Shown here piece by piece: positions 25,646 to 34,977 of a stretch of 64,000 bases of DNA; positions within the stretch are counted from its first letter, which is position 1; each line of letters starts with the position of its first letter. The stretch spans positions 1,488,001 through 1,552,000 of the forward strand of contig CAVSLD010000006.1 of the NCBI GenBank assembly GCA_963728655.1, in the 5' to 3' direction. A model generated the notes under the pieces. It searched no databases. It worked only from the letters and a program-made list of their open reading frames with translations, and was not told where the DNA came from. The translations under genes and the position numbers were made by a program. Source of the stretch: Iamia sp963728655 (GTDB lineage: Bacteria > Actinomycetota > Acidimicrobiia > Acidimicrobiales > Iamiaceae).

Positions 25646-28255
25646 TCATCCCGGGAGGCCGGCCGCGGTGCGGGCCTGGGCCAGGGCGTCGTCGAGCGCA
25701 CCGGGGTCGCGGCCCCCGGCCACGGCCAGGTCGGCGCCCTTGCCCCCGCCGCCACCCACGGTGCGGGCCGCGTCGGCGATGAGGTCGCCGGCGTGGAGCC
25801 CGGCGTCGGGCGCCACCGTCGCGACCAGGGCCACCCCGCCGCCCTCGGGCGCGGCGCCGAGGACGACGCCACGGATGCCGGGCTGGTCGCGGACCGCGAG
25901 GGCCAGGGTGCGGACGGCGTCGCGGTCGAGACCGTCGACCCGGGCCACCACCACGCCGTCGACGGCCTGGCGGGCCAGGTCGTCGGCCCCGCCCGCGGCG
26001 ACCTTGGCCTTGAGCGCGCTGACCTCGTCGCGGAGGCCCTTCAGCTCCGACAGGCGCTTCTCGAGCCCCTCCAGCACCTCACCGGCGGGCACGCCGACCA
26101 GCTCGGCCACCTGGGCCAGGCGGGCCTCCTCGTCGCGGAGCCGGTCGATGGGTCCGGTGCCGGTGACGGCCTCCATGCGCCGCAGGTTCGAGCCGATCGA
26201 GCCCTCGGACACGATCTTCATCGGGCCGATGTCGCCGGTGGCGGTGACGTGGGTGCCGCCGCACAGCTCGATCGGAGTGGCGGCCGGCCTCCAGCACCCG
26301 CACCCGGTCGCCGTACTTCTCGCCGAAGAAGGCGATGGCCCCCTTGGCCAGGGCCTCCTCCTTGGAGGTCTCGTAGTGGCGCACAGGGTCGTTCTCCAGC
26401 ACCGCCTGGTTGACCAGGTCCTCGATGCGGGTGATCTGCTCGGCCGTCACCGGCTCGAAGTGGCTGAAGTCGAAGCGCAGGCGGTCGGGCGCGACCAGGG
26501 AGCCCTGCTGCTTCACGTGGGGGCCGAGCACCTCGTGGAGGGCCCAGTGGAGCAGGTGGGTGCCGGTGTGGTTGCGCTTGATGGCCGCCCGGCGAGGGCC
26601 GTCGATGGCCGCGGTGACCTGGTCGCCGACCTCCAGGCCGCCGGCCCTGAGCCGGGCCCGGTGGCGGACCAGGCCGGGCACCGCCGCGGTGGTGTCGAGG
26701 ACCTCGGCCGTGCCCGACGGGCCGGTGAGGGTGCCGGTGTCGCCCACCTGGCCGCCGGACTCGGCGTAGAAGGGGGTGCGGTCGAGGAACACCTCGAGCT
26801 CGGCGCCGTCGCCGGTGGGGACCAGGCCGAGGACCGTGGCGGTGGAGCTCTCCTCCTCCCGGCCCGTGAACTCGGTGGGACCGTGCGTCGGCGAGGAGGT
26901 CCTGGTAGGCGCCCAGGGCGGCGTCGCGATCGGCCCCCTTGTTGCGGCGGCCGCCCGCCTTGGACTGGGCCTTCTGCTGGGCCATGTCCTCGTCGAAGGC
27001 GTCGCGCTCGACCGGGTGGCCCCGGTCCTCGGCGATCTCGGCGGTGACCTCGTAGGGGAAGCCGTAGGTGTCGTGGAGGGTGAAGGCCACGTGGCCCGAC
27101 AGGGGCGCCTCGTCGGCCAGGTCGGCCATCTCGGCCTCGAGGATGCCGAGCCCGTTGCGCAGGGTGCGGCGGAACTGGGTCTCCTCCCGGTCGAGGACGG
27201 CCTGGACCTGGTCGAGGCCGGTGCGCACCTCGGGGTAGGCGTCGCCCATGACCTCGGCCACGTGGCCGGCGAGGGGGGCGGTGATGGGCGTCTCCACGCC
27301 CAGCAGGTAGGCGAAGCGCACCGCCCGGCGGATGATGCGCCGCAGCACGTAGCCCCGCTCCTCGTTGGAGGGCACCACGCCGTCGGCGATGAGGAAGGTC
27401 ATGGTGCGGGCGTGGTCGGCCAGCAGGCGGAGGGCCACATCGGACTCGGCGCGCGTCGCCCAAGCGGCGCCCGGTGAGCGACTGGGCCGTGTCGACCAGG
27501 CGGCCGACCGAGTCGGCGGCGTAGAGCCAGTGGTCGTCCTGGAGCACGCCGAGGATGCGCTCCAGGCCGGCGCCGGTGTCGACGTTCTTGGTGGGCAGGT
27601 CGGTGAGCGAGCCGTCGGCACCCCGGAAGGACTGGGTGAACACCAGGTTCCAGATCTCGACGAAGCGGTCCTCGGCCTCCGGGTTGGCCGGTCCGCCGTC
27701 GGGGCCGAGGCGGGGGCCGAAGTCCCAGAACAGCTCCGAGCTGGGCCCGCACGGGCCGACCTCGCCCATCTCCCAGAAGTTGTCGGCGCCGAGCCGCTGG
27801 ATCCGCTCGGTCGGGAAGCCGACGGCGTCGGCCCAGATCTCGTGGGCCTCGTCGTCGCTGGTGTGGATGGTGACCCAGATGCGGTCGCCGTCGAGGCCCA
27901 GGACCTCGGTGAGCAGCTCCCAGGACCACGGGATGGCCTCGGCCTTGAAGTAGTCCCCGAAGCTGAAGTTGCCGAGCATCTCGAAGAAGGAGAGGTGGCG
28001 GGGCGAGCGCCCGATGGCGTCGAGGTCGTTGTGCTTGCCCCCGGCGCGGACGCACTTCTGCACCGACGAGGCCCGGGGTGGGTCGTAGGGCGCCGCCTCC
28101 TCGCCCAGGAAGTACGGGACGAAGGGCATCATCCCCGAGTTCGTGAACATGGGGGCCGAGGGGTGGTGCGGGATCAGCCCGGCCGACGGCACGGCGGTGT
28201 GGCCGCGAGCGGTGAAGAAGTCGGTCCAGATCCGGCGCAGGTCGTCGGCGTGCAC
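25646..28255 (-). CDS. alaS: Alanyl-tRNA synthetase, three frameshifts
   Basis: Corrected length about 868 residues, normal for AlaS. The N-terminal domain starts VHADDLRRIWTDFF with SAGLIPHHPSAPMFTNSGM and HLSFFEMLGNFSFGDYF; the editing domain has NHTGTHLLHWAL and CGGTHV (zinc ligands), and the C-terminal domain ends in a Gly-rich C-Ala segment (GGGGGKGADLAVAGG). Single extra bases near 27449-27456, 26878-26885 and 26270-26276 move the reading frame three times, yet conserved sequence continues in each. As the gene is essential, sequencing error is by far the likeliest cause. GTG at 28255; TACACT nine bases upstream. Confidence 0.93.
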
Positions 28256-28264
28256 AGGTCGACC

Positions 28265-28270
28265 AGTGTA
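28265..28270 (-). promoter_or_regulatory. Possible -10 box of alaS
   Basis: TACACT on the minus strand, nine bases before the GTG at 28255; slightly long for a leaderless start. Confidence 0.35.
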
Positions 28271-28325
28271 CGGGCGGACCGTCGCCGGCCCGGTCACCTT
28301 CCGACCGGGCCCGGTCACCCGCCGC

Positions 28326-29320
28326 TCAGGTGGTGCAGTCGACGACCTCGATGCCGTCCTCGGCCACGAACCCGGGCTGGCCGTCGGGCAGGAGGACGGG
28401 CCAGCGGCCGTCCTCGGGGTCGGTGGCGGTCATCAGCACCCGGGTGCCCGCCGGCGGGGCCTGGATGCGGCCGCCGTCCTCGTCCTCCACGGTGGGCTTG
28501 CCCTCGGCCTTGCCCACGCACCGCCCGGGGCTGGGCGGGAGGACGAAGGCCCCGAACATGAAGCCCTCGTCGCCGCCGATCCGGACCCGGTACCAGCCAT
28601 CGTCGGGATCCTCCAGCTCGTCGAGCACCTCCAGGCCCTCGGACCGGGCCTGGGCCTCGTCGACGCTGCGCACCTTGTCGGCGTCGAGGTCGGGCTCCTC
28701 GCGGATGACCGCGACGCCGGCCTGGAGCTGGACGGGGCGGGGGTCGCCGCCGCCGTCACCCCCGCCGGACGCCGACCCGCCGTCCCCGTCCCGTCGGAGC
28801 CCGAGGTGGCCACCACCACGCCCGCAGCGACGGCGGCGGCCACGACGACCAGCGCCAGGACGACCCACCAGACGCGCCGGGAGCGAGCCGGAGGCGCCCC
28901 GGCACCGCCGGTCGGCCCGGGACCGACCGGGCCGGGCCCACCGGGTGGCGGGGTGGCCCCCGGCGGCGCGCCCGGGGGCGCCCCGAGGGGTGCGGTCGCC
29001 CCACCGGGGTCCGGTGCGGGGGCGGGGCTGCGGAGGTCGACGGTGGCCTGCGACGGCGGCGGGGCGCCGGCCCCTGCGGAGGTGGGGGCCGGCGGCGGGG
29101 TGGCCCCGGGCGGCGGGGTGGGGCGGCCGCGGGCGCCGCGGCGCCCCCAGGGCGCCACCTGGGTGGTCTCGGCGTCGGCCTCGGTCTCGGTCTCGGCGAC
29201 GGCGGGTGCGTCCGGCGGCCCCGGCTCGGGGGCGTGGGCCGTGCCGCAGGAGACGCAGAAGGCCGCCCCCGGTCGACGGGCCTCACCGCAGTGGGTGCAG
29301 ACGCCATCGGTGTCCGTCAC
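28326..29320 (-). CDS. Zinc-ribbon membrane-anchored protein, frameshifted
   Basis: About 331 residues after restoring one base near 28785-28796. Order: N-terminal zinc ribbon (CTHCGEARRPGAAFCVSC), a long Pro/Gly-rich linker, one membrane helix (VWWVVLALVVVAAAVAAGVVVA), and an outer domain of about 140 residues. The outer part looks like two SH3-like repeats (DDGWYRVRIGGDEGFMFGAFV; DPEDGRWPVLLPDGQPGFVAEDGIEVV). It may sense or bind cell-wall material, but this is a guess. A paralogue in layout lies at 30741, beyond the GH3 gene. Confidence 0.7.
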
Positions 29321-29416
29321 GGGGCGCGTCCTCCAGGGGCTCGGGGTCGGTGGACGACCCCTCCAGGTGGCCGCAGCCCTCGGGGCCACGACCCGAGCCG
29401 CCCAGCGGGGGCGAGG

Positions 29417-30694
29417 CTACAGCGTGACCTGGCAGGGGTCGAGGCCCTTGAGCCGCAGGGTGCGGACGACGGAGGCGTCGATGGCGCCCGGCTCGAGCTC
29501 GCCGGCCGCCACCGCCTGCTCGAGCCGGTCGAGCAGGCCCCCGACGTCGGCGCCCGCCAGCAGCACCACGTCGACGCCGGCCGCCAGCGCCGCCACCGCG
29601 GCCTCGTCGGTGCCGAGCCGCTCGGTGACCGCACCCATGCCCGAGAGGTCGTCGGTCATGACCACCCCGTCGAAGCCGTAGTCGTCGCGGAGCAGGCGGA
29701 CCGTGGCCGGGCTCAGCGACGAGGGCGTGCCCTCCTCGGTCAGGCCCGGGACGTCGAGGTGACCGAGCATCACCGCGGTGAAGGTCCCCAGTCGGGGCAG
29801 GAGCTGGGCGTAGGGCACCAGGTCCCGGTCCCGCAGCTCGGCCAGCGGGGGTGTGGTCACCGCCCCCTCGTGGGAGTCGCCCGAGGCCTCCCCGTGGCCG
29901 GGGAAGTGCTTGAGCACGGGCGCGACGCCCTCGGCCAGGAGCCCGTCGGCGTAGGCCCCGGCGTAGGCGACGACCGTCGCCGGGTCGGCCGACCACGACC
30001 GGTCGCCGATGACGGTGTCGTCGGGCTGGTCGCTCACGTCGACCACGGGGGCCAGGTCGATGGTGACCCCCACGGCCGCCAGGGCCCGGGCCCGCTCCTG
30101 GGCGAGGGCCCGCACCTCGTCCGGGGTGGACGAGGCCGCCAGGTCGCGGGCGGCGGGGACGTCACCGTCCAGGTCGTCGATGCGCTGCACGCGCCCGCCC
30201 TCCTCGTCGACGGCCACGAACAGGCCGGTGGGTGACCCGGCCCGCAGCTGGGCCAGGGCCCCGCTGGTCAGGAGGGTCGTGTCGTTGCCGCCCACGAACA
30301 CGCCCCCCACGTGGTGGTCCTCGACGACCGTGGTGGCATCGCCGGTCCCCGAGGGGTCGACGCCCACCACCACCAGTGCGGCCAGCCGGCGCCGCAGCGG
30401 CCAGGCCGCCACCGCGTCCTGCGGGGTGCAGGCCGGCGGCCCGGCCGCGTCGGTGGGGGGCGGAGCCGTGGTGGGGGCCGCCGTGGTCGGCGAGGTCGTC
30501 GGCGCCCGCTCGCTGGTGGCCGTGGGGGCCGTCCCGGTGGAGGAGGTGGCACCACCGGTCGCCTCCTCGTCACCGCCCTCGTCGGTCAGCAGCACCACCG
30601 CGGCGACCACCACGACCAGCGCCCCCAGGGCCACGAGCAGCAGCCGCGTGCGACGGACGCCGGAGGGGCTGGGGGTCGGGGCGGGGTCGGTCAC
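29417..30694 (-). CDS. Glycoside hydrolase family 3, NagZ-like, membrane-anchored
   Basis: 425 residues. A short cytoplasmic tail and one helix (LLLVALGALVVVVAAVVLL) are followed by a Thr/Pro linker and the GH3 barrel. KHFPGHG and the loop GDSHEG carry the NagZ Asp/His dyad, and VMTDDLSGMGAV carries the nucleophile aspartate. NagZ-type enzymes release N-acetylglucosamine from muropeptides; the anchor suggests action on the outside, as in other Gram-positives. It lies between two zinc-ribbon membrane proteins on the same strand. Confidence 0.88.
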   Translation of the reverse strand: MTDPAPTPSPSGVRRTRLLLVALGALVVVVAAVVLLTDEGGDEEATGGATSSTGTAPTATSERAPTTSPTTAAPTTAPPPTDAAGPPACTPQDAVAAWPLRRRLAALVVVGVDPSGTGDATTVVEDHHVGGVFVGGNDTTLLTSGALAQLRAGSPTGLFVAVDEEGGRVQRIDDLDGDVPAARDLAASSTPDEVRALAQERARALAAVGVTIDLAPVVDVSDQPDDTVIGDRSWSADPATVVAYAGAYADGLLAEGVAPVLKHFPGHGEASGDSHEGAVTTPPLAELRDRDLVPYAQLLPRLGTFTAVMLGHLDVPGLTEEGTPSSLSPATVRLLRDDYGFDGVVMTDDLSGMGAVTERLGTDEAAVAALAAGVDVVLLAGADVGGLLDRLEQAVAAGELEPGAIDASVVRTLRLKGLDPCQVTL

Positions 30695-30740
30695 CGGACC
30701 ACGCTGGCAGACGGGGGCCGGCGCGCCGCGACAGACCGGC

Positions 30741-32126
30741 TCACGAGCGCAGCCGGGTGTTGCCCTCGTAGTCGCCCTGCGTGATGCGCTTGGCGTAGCA
30801 GTCGTCGGAGCCCCACCCCTCGGCGTCGCACCAGGCGTTGGCCTCCTCGGGCGAGGCCCGGGGCACGCCCCGCACCATCACCCAGTACCCGTCGAGCTTG
30901 AACGACGAGTAGTCCGAGCTCCGCACCAGGCGCAGGTCCGGGTACCGGGCCAGGAGGTCCTGGTAGTTGTCGAGGATCTGGCCGTGGTCGTCGTAGTGGA
31001 TCCCGGTGGTCGGGTCGTCGGTGCCGATGGTCTTGGCGCTCAGCTGCGAGACCCACGTGTCGTACAGCGTCCCATCGACGAAGGGCCGGTCCGCGGCCGC
31101 GATGCGCTCCAGCTCGGCCAGGGCGGCGGCGCCGGTGAGCTCGGCCTCGGGCGGAGCGGGCCCCTGGGCCTCCACCCGGGCGGCGGCGCCCAGGTCGGCA
31201 CCACCCGTGGCATCGACGCGCACCCGCTCCCGGCCCGCGACCGCGTCGCCGGCGGGGACGCAGGTGATGGCGTAGACGACGTCGACGCCGCCGGTGAGGG
31301 CGCCGGCCTCGTCCTCCGGGACGGCCAGGGCCCCGAGAGCGCCGTCGTCGAGGTCGGACTCCCCGTCGAAGAGCAGCTCCACCTCGGCACTGGCCCCGCC
31401 GGCGGGGACCGCGAGCGGGGTGGCCGACAGGTCGAACGTCGCCGCCGCGTAGCGGGTGGTGCCCCGGGCCAGGCCCACCCGCACGTCCGACGACGACAGG
31501 ACCTGGTCGTGGGTGCACGACGTGGTGATGACGATCACCACGTGGAGACCGGTGGCGTCCTGCCACCAGCGCCGCAGGGCCGGCTGGGTGGTGCTGACGG
31601 GGCAGCTGGCGTCGACCGCCCCCTCGACCCCCTCGTCCCCCGGCGCCGGCTGGAGGCCGGCATCCGACGGCGTCACGTCCGCGCCGGTCGCGGTCGCGTC
31701 GGCCGCGTCGTCCCCGCCCGACCCGGCCACGAGCACCCCCACGGCGAGGAGGACCAGGGCCAGCACCACCACGACGGTCGCCACCACCGCGGCGATCCAC
31801 CCGCGACCGGAGCCGGCACCCGACGGCGGGGTCGGACCCGGTGGCGGCGCGGTCCCCCCGACGGGACCGGGAGGGAGGGCCGGCGGCGGTCCGAGCGGCG
31901 TGAGGGCCATCCCGGCGGGCGGGGCGGCGGGGCCCGGGGGCGGTGGGGCGGGGGTCCCGGGGGGCGGGCTCCACCCGGGCGGCGGGGTGGGCGGGGCCAG
32001 GGGCGCGGCGCGGTGGTCGACCGTCGCCCCGGCGCCGGGGTCGGTGGCGACCGCGGCCGCCCCGCACGCCGTGCAGAAGCGGGCACCCGGTCGCTGCGGC
32101 ACACCGCACTCGTGACACGTGCCCAC
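30741..32126 (-). CDS. Zinc-ribbon membrane-anchored protein
   Basis: 461 residues, intact. N-terminal zinc ribbon CHECGVPQRPGARFCTACG, Pro/Gly-rich linker, one helix (WIAAVVATVVVVLALVLLAVGVLVAG), then about 330 outer residues with cysteines in DASCPVSTTQ, TTSCTHDQ, ITCVPAG and AWCDAEGWGSDDCYA. The C-terminal 100 residues resemble a stand-alone uptake or cell-wall domain but I do not recognise the family. It shares its architecture with the gene at 28326. GTG at 32126 has GGGGGAGG upstream. Confidence 0.7.
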   Translation of the reverse strand: MGTCHECGVPQRPGARFCTACGAAAVATDPGAGATVDHRAAPLAPPTPPPGWSPPPGTPAPPPPGPAAPPAGMALTPLGPPPALPPGPVGGTAPPPGPTPPSGAGSGRGWIAAVVATVVVVLALVLLAVGVLVAGSGGDDAADATATGADVTPSDAGLQPAPGDEGVEGAVDASCPVSTTQPALRRWWQDATGLHVVIVITTSCTHDQVLSSSDVRVGLARGTTRYAAATFDLSATPLAVPAGGASAEVELLFDGESDLDDGALGALAVPEDEAGALTGGVDVVYAITCVPAGDAVAGRERVRVDATGGADLGAAARVEAQGPAPPEAELTGAAALAELERIAAADRPFVDGTLYDTWVSQLSAKTIGTDDPTTGIHYDDHGQILDNYQDLLARYPDLRLVRSSDYSSFKLDGYWVMVRGVPRASPEEANAWCDAEGWGSDDCYAKRITQGDYEGNTRLRS

Positions 32127-32210
32127 TGGCGCCTCCCCCGAGGTCCTCCGACGCGGGGCCTCCCACGCCGACCGCGATCATGCCCCACCGGGGGCGAGGG
32201 GCGCTGCCCG

Positions 32211-32483
32211 CTAGCCGGCCCGGCGGTCCGGGGGCGCCGGGCGGGCGACCCGGGTGTCGACCTCGGCCCGCATCTCCGCCTCCCGGGTGCGCATGGCGTC
32301 GCGGCCCTCGGTGACGGCGTCGCGCACCGCGGGGCCCACCTTCCGGGCCGCCTCGGCGGCGCGCTCCTGCACCTTCTCGGGGACGTACCGCTCGACCGCG
32401 GTCCGCACCCGGCGCTGGACCCACAGGGACGACCCCAGCCCGGCGGCGGTGCCGGTCACGAACCAGAACGTGCGCTTGGGCAC
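32211..32483 (-). CDS. DUF6167-like small protein
   Basis: 90 residues: one N-terminal membrane helix (TFWFVTGTAAGLGSSLWV) followed by a charged amphipathic helix (RTAVERYVPEKVQERAAEAARKVGPAVRDAV). This is the pattern of DUF6167 proteins, which in actinobacteria sit between a DUF948 protein and alaS. Here it lies right after the DUF948 gene, but alaS is separated by three inserted genes. GTG at 32483 has GGTGGAG just upstream. Function unknown. Confidence 0.7.
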   Translation of the reverse strand: MPKRTFWFVTGTAAGLGSSLWVQRRVRTAVERYVPEKVQERAAEAARKVGPAVRDAVTEGRDAMRTREAEMRAEVDTRVARPAPPDRRAG

Positions 32484-32517
32484 CACTCCACCTCTCGGAT
32501 GACGGACGGGACGGGCG

Positions 32518-32874
32518 TCAGTCTCGCCCACGGAGCTTGCGGGCGGCACGCTGGGCCCCCGACGCCGCCGCCGCGGTCTTGATGACCGGCCGCGACAGGG
32601 CGACGTAGGCCGCCTTGGACGCCCCGTCGACCCGGTGCGACAGGGCCTCGGCGGCGTCGAGGATCTCGCTCACCCGCTCGGTCTCGTCGCCGGCCTGGCG
32701 GACGACGGCCGTCGCCTCCCGCAGGGCGGGCAGGGCCTCGTCGCGGACCTCGGCCAGGGCCTCGGCCAGCTCCTGGGTGGTGCGGGCCAGGCGGACGACC
32801 ACCAGGGTCAGCGCCGCGACCACGGCGAGGGAGGTGACGGCGGCGACGACGGCCGCCAGGTCGAGGGCGCTCAA
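32518..32874 (-). CDS. DUF948 membrane-anchored coiled-coil protein
   Basis: 118 residues from a TTG start. One N-terminal helix (DLAAVVAAVTSLAVVAALTLVVV) and a coiled coil (RTTQELAEALAEVRDEALPALREA) are typical of DUF948. TTG at 32874 is preferred because AGGAGG lies eight bases upstream; an in-frame start at 32976 would overlap rarA by 68 bases. The family is general-stress-protein-like and uncharacterised. It lies 34 bases downstream of rarA. Confidence 0.75.
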   Translation of the reverse strand: MSALDLAAVVAAVTSLAVVAALTLVVVRLARTTQELAEALAEVRDEALPALREATAVVRQAGDETERVSEILDAAEALSHRVDGASKAAYVALSRPVIKTAAAASGAQRAARKLRGRD

Positions 32875-32908
32875 CGGTCGGTCCTCCTGCGGGGCGCGGG
32901 GTGTCCCG

Positions 32909-34234
32909 TCATCGGCCGGCGCTCCCGTCGGCGCGGTGGGCGGCGAGGCGCGCGGCCACCTCGGCCTCGTGGCCATGGGCCGACGGCTCGTAGAAGCGGG
33001 TGCCGACCAGCTCGTCGGGCAGGTGCTGCTGGTCGACCCAGCCCGCCGGGTCGTCGTGGGGGTAGCGGTAGCCCTGCCCGTGGCCCAGGCCCTTGGCGCC
33101 CTGGTAGTGGGCGTCGCGGAGGTGGGCCGGCACCCGACCGCCGGGGCCGTCCCGCACCGCGGCCCGGGCCGCCCCCAGGGCCGTGGTGACCCGGTTGGAC
33201 TTGGGGCTGGTGGCCAGGTGGATGACCGCGTGGGCCAGGTTGAGCTGGGCCTCGGGGAGCCCGACGTGCTCGACCGCGCGCGCCGCCGCCTCGGCCACCA
33301 GGAGGGCCTGCGGGTCGGCCATGCCGATGTCCTCCGAGGCCAGGATCACCAGGCGGCGGGCGATGAACCGGGCGTCCTCCCCCGCCTCGAGCATGGTGGC
33401 CAGCCACCAGAGCCCGGCGTCGGGGTCCGAGCCCCGGATGCTCTTGATGAAGGCGCTGGCCACGTCGTAGTGCTCGTCGCGCCCGTAGCGCAGGGCGTTG
33501 ACCCCGAGGGCCGCCTCCACGTCGGCCACCTGCACCTCGGTGGGCCCGCCGCCGGCGTCGCGCACCCGGCCCGCGGCCAGGGCGACGGCCACCTCGAGGG
33601 CGGTGAGGGTCTGGCGACCGTCGCCCCCGGCCCGCAGGACCAGGTGGTCGACGGCGTCGGGCGCGGCCGTGGCCTCCTCGACCTCGAGGCCCCGGGTGAC
33701 CAGCTCGCGCAGCGCGTCGGCGTCGAGCGGCTCCAGGCGGAAGAGCGTCGAGCGCGACAGCAGGGGCGGGTTCACGGTGAAGTGGGGGTTCTCGGTGGTC
33801 GCACCGATGAGGACCACCAGGCCCTCCTCCACCGCCGGCAGCAGGGCGTCCTGCTGGGACTTGGAGAAGCGGTGCACCTCGTCGAGGAACAGGATCGTCC
33901 CCTGGCCCCGCTCCCCCAGCCGCTGCCGGGCCCGGGCCAGCACCTCGCGCACGTCCCTCACCGACGCGTCGACGGCCGACAGGGAGGCGAACTCCTTGGC
34001 CGTGGTGCGGGCCACCAGGCGGGCGAGCGTGGTCTTCCCCGTGCCCGCCGGGCCCCAGAGGATGGCCGAGGACAGCCGGTCGCCCTCGATCAGGCGCCGG
34101 AGGGGTGCACCGGGGTCGAGGAGGTGGCCCTGGCCCACGACCTCGTCGAGCGTGGCCGGCCGCATCCGGTCGGCCAGCGGGGCCCGGGACGCCAGCCGCT
34201 CGGTCGCGGCGGCGGCGAAGAGGTCGTCGGGCAC
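32909..34234 (-). CDS. rarA: Replication-associated recombination protein RarA
   Basis: 441 residues, AAA+ ATPase of the RarA/MgsA/WRNIP1 clade. Walker A is GPAGTGKTT, Walker B ILFLDEVHR, sensor 1 GATTENPHF, and the C-terminal domain has YHDDPAGW-type residues (YPHDDPAGWVDQQHL) and RFYEPSAHG. It acts at stalled replication forks. GTG at 34234 has TACCCT six bases upstream (leaderless). It heads the rarA-DUF948-DUF6167 set. Confidence 0.95.
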   Translation of the reverse strand: MPDDLFAAAATERLASRAPLADRMRPATLDEVVGQGHLLDPGAPLRRLIEGDRLSSAILWGPAGTGKTTLARLVARTTAKEFASLSAVDASVRDVREVLARARQRLGERGQGTILFLDEVHRFSKSQQDALLPAVEEGLVVLIGATTENPHFTVNPPLLSRSTLFRLEPLDADALRELVTRGLEVEEATAAPDAVDHLVLRAGGDGRQTLTALEVAVALAAGRVRDAGGGPTEVQVADVEAALGVNALRYGRDEHYDVASAFIKSIRGSDPDAGLWWLATMLEAGEDARFIARRLVILASEDIGMADPQALLVAEAAARAVEHVGLPEAQLNLAHAVIHLATSPKSNRVTTALGAARAAVRDGPGGRVPAHLRDAHYQGAKGLGHGQGYRYPHDDPAGWVDQQHLPDELVGTRFYEPSAHGHEAEVAARLAAHRADGSAGR

Positions 34235-34240
34235 CCGGCG

Positions 34241-34246
34241 AGGGTA
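34241..34246 (-). promoter_or_regulatory. -10 box of rarA
   Basis: TACCCT on the minus strand, six bases before the GTG at 34234. Confidence 0.5.
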
Positions 34247-34280
34247 CCGCCCGCCGCCCGACGGGCGTCCCGGTCGCGGC

Positions 34281-34844
34281 TCAGCCCGCGACCCGCTCCA
34301 GGTGCTGCACCAGCGTCTCGCAGAAGGCGGGCAGGTCGTCGGGGTTGCGGCTGCTGATCAGCGGGCCGGCGCCGCTCTCGTCGACCACGACCTCCTCGTC
34401 GACCCACGTGGCGCCGGCGTTGGTGAGGTCGGTCTCCAGGCTCGGCCAGCTGGTCATCCGCCGCCCGTCGGCCACCCCGGCGTCGATCAGGGTCCAGGGC
34501 CCGTGGCAGATGACGGCGATGGGCCGGCCCGCGTCGGCCACGGCCTTGACCAGGGCCACCGAGGCCTCGTCGGTGCGGAGCTGGTCGGGGTTGGCCACGC
34601 CGCCCGGCAGCACCAGGGCGGCGTAGTCGCCCGCGTCGGCCTGGGCCGAGGCGACGTCGACGGGGAACGTGTCGCCCTTGTCGAGGTGGTTGAAGGCCTG
34701 GACCTCACCCTCCTCCGGCGCGACGAGGACCGGGGTGGCGCCGGCCCCCTCGACCGCCTTCCAGGGCTCGGTCAGCTCCACCTGCTCGATGCCCTCCATG
34801 GCGACCACGAAGGCGACCTTCGTTCCGTCCAGTGCGTTGGTCAC
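34281..34844 (-). CDS. DJ-1/PfpI family protein
   Basis: 187 residues. The nucleophile elbow is AVICHGPWTLIDAG with the conserved Cys-His; an acidic residue early in the chain (GIEQVELTEPWKAVEGAG) completes the PfpI-type site. Members are class I glutamine-amidotransferase-like proteins with protease, glyoxalase or deglycase activities reported. GTG at 34844 has GGAGG seven bases upstream. It is the only gene between rarA and the lipoprotein. Confidence 0.9.
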   Translation of the reverse strand: MTNALDGTKVAFVVAMEGIEQVELTEPWKAVEGAGATPVLVAPEEGEVQAFNHLDKGDTFPVDVASAQADAGDYAALVLPGGVANPDQLRTDEASVALVKAVADAGRPIAVICHGPWTLIDAGVADGRRMTSWPSLETDLTNAGATWVDEEVVVDESGAGPLISSRNPDDLPAFCETLVQHLERVAG

Positions 34845-34977
34845 AGGGATACCTCCAGATCTCGGGCCCGCACCGCGCCGCTACCCGGGTCGGCCCGTCC
34901 CAACCGATCGGCCCGGGCCCGGGCGGGTGGTCGACGTCACCGGTTGGGGTCGGCGCGGGCCGGGCAGGGTGGCCCCG

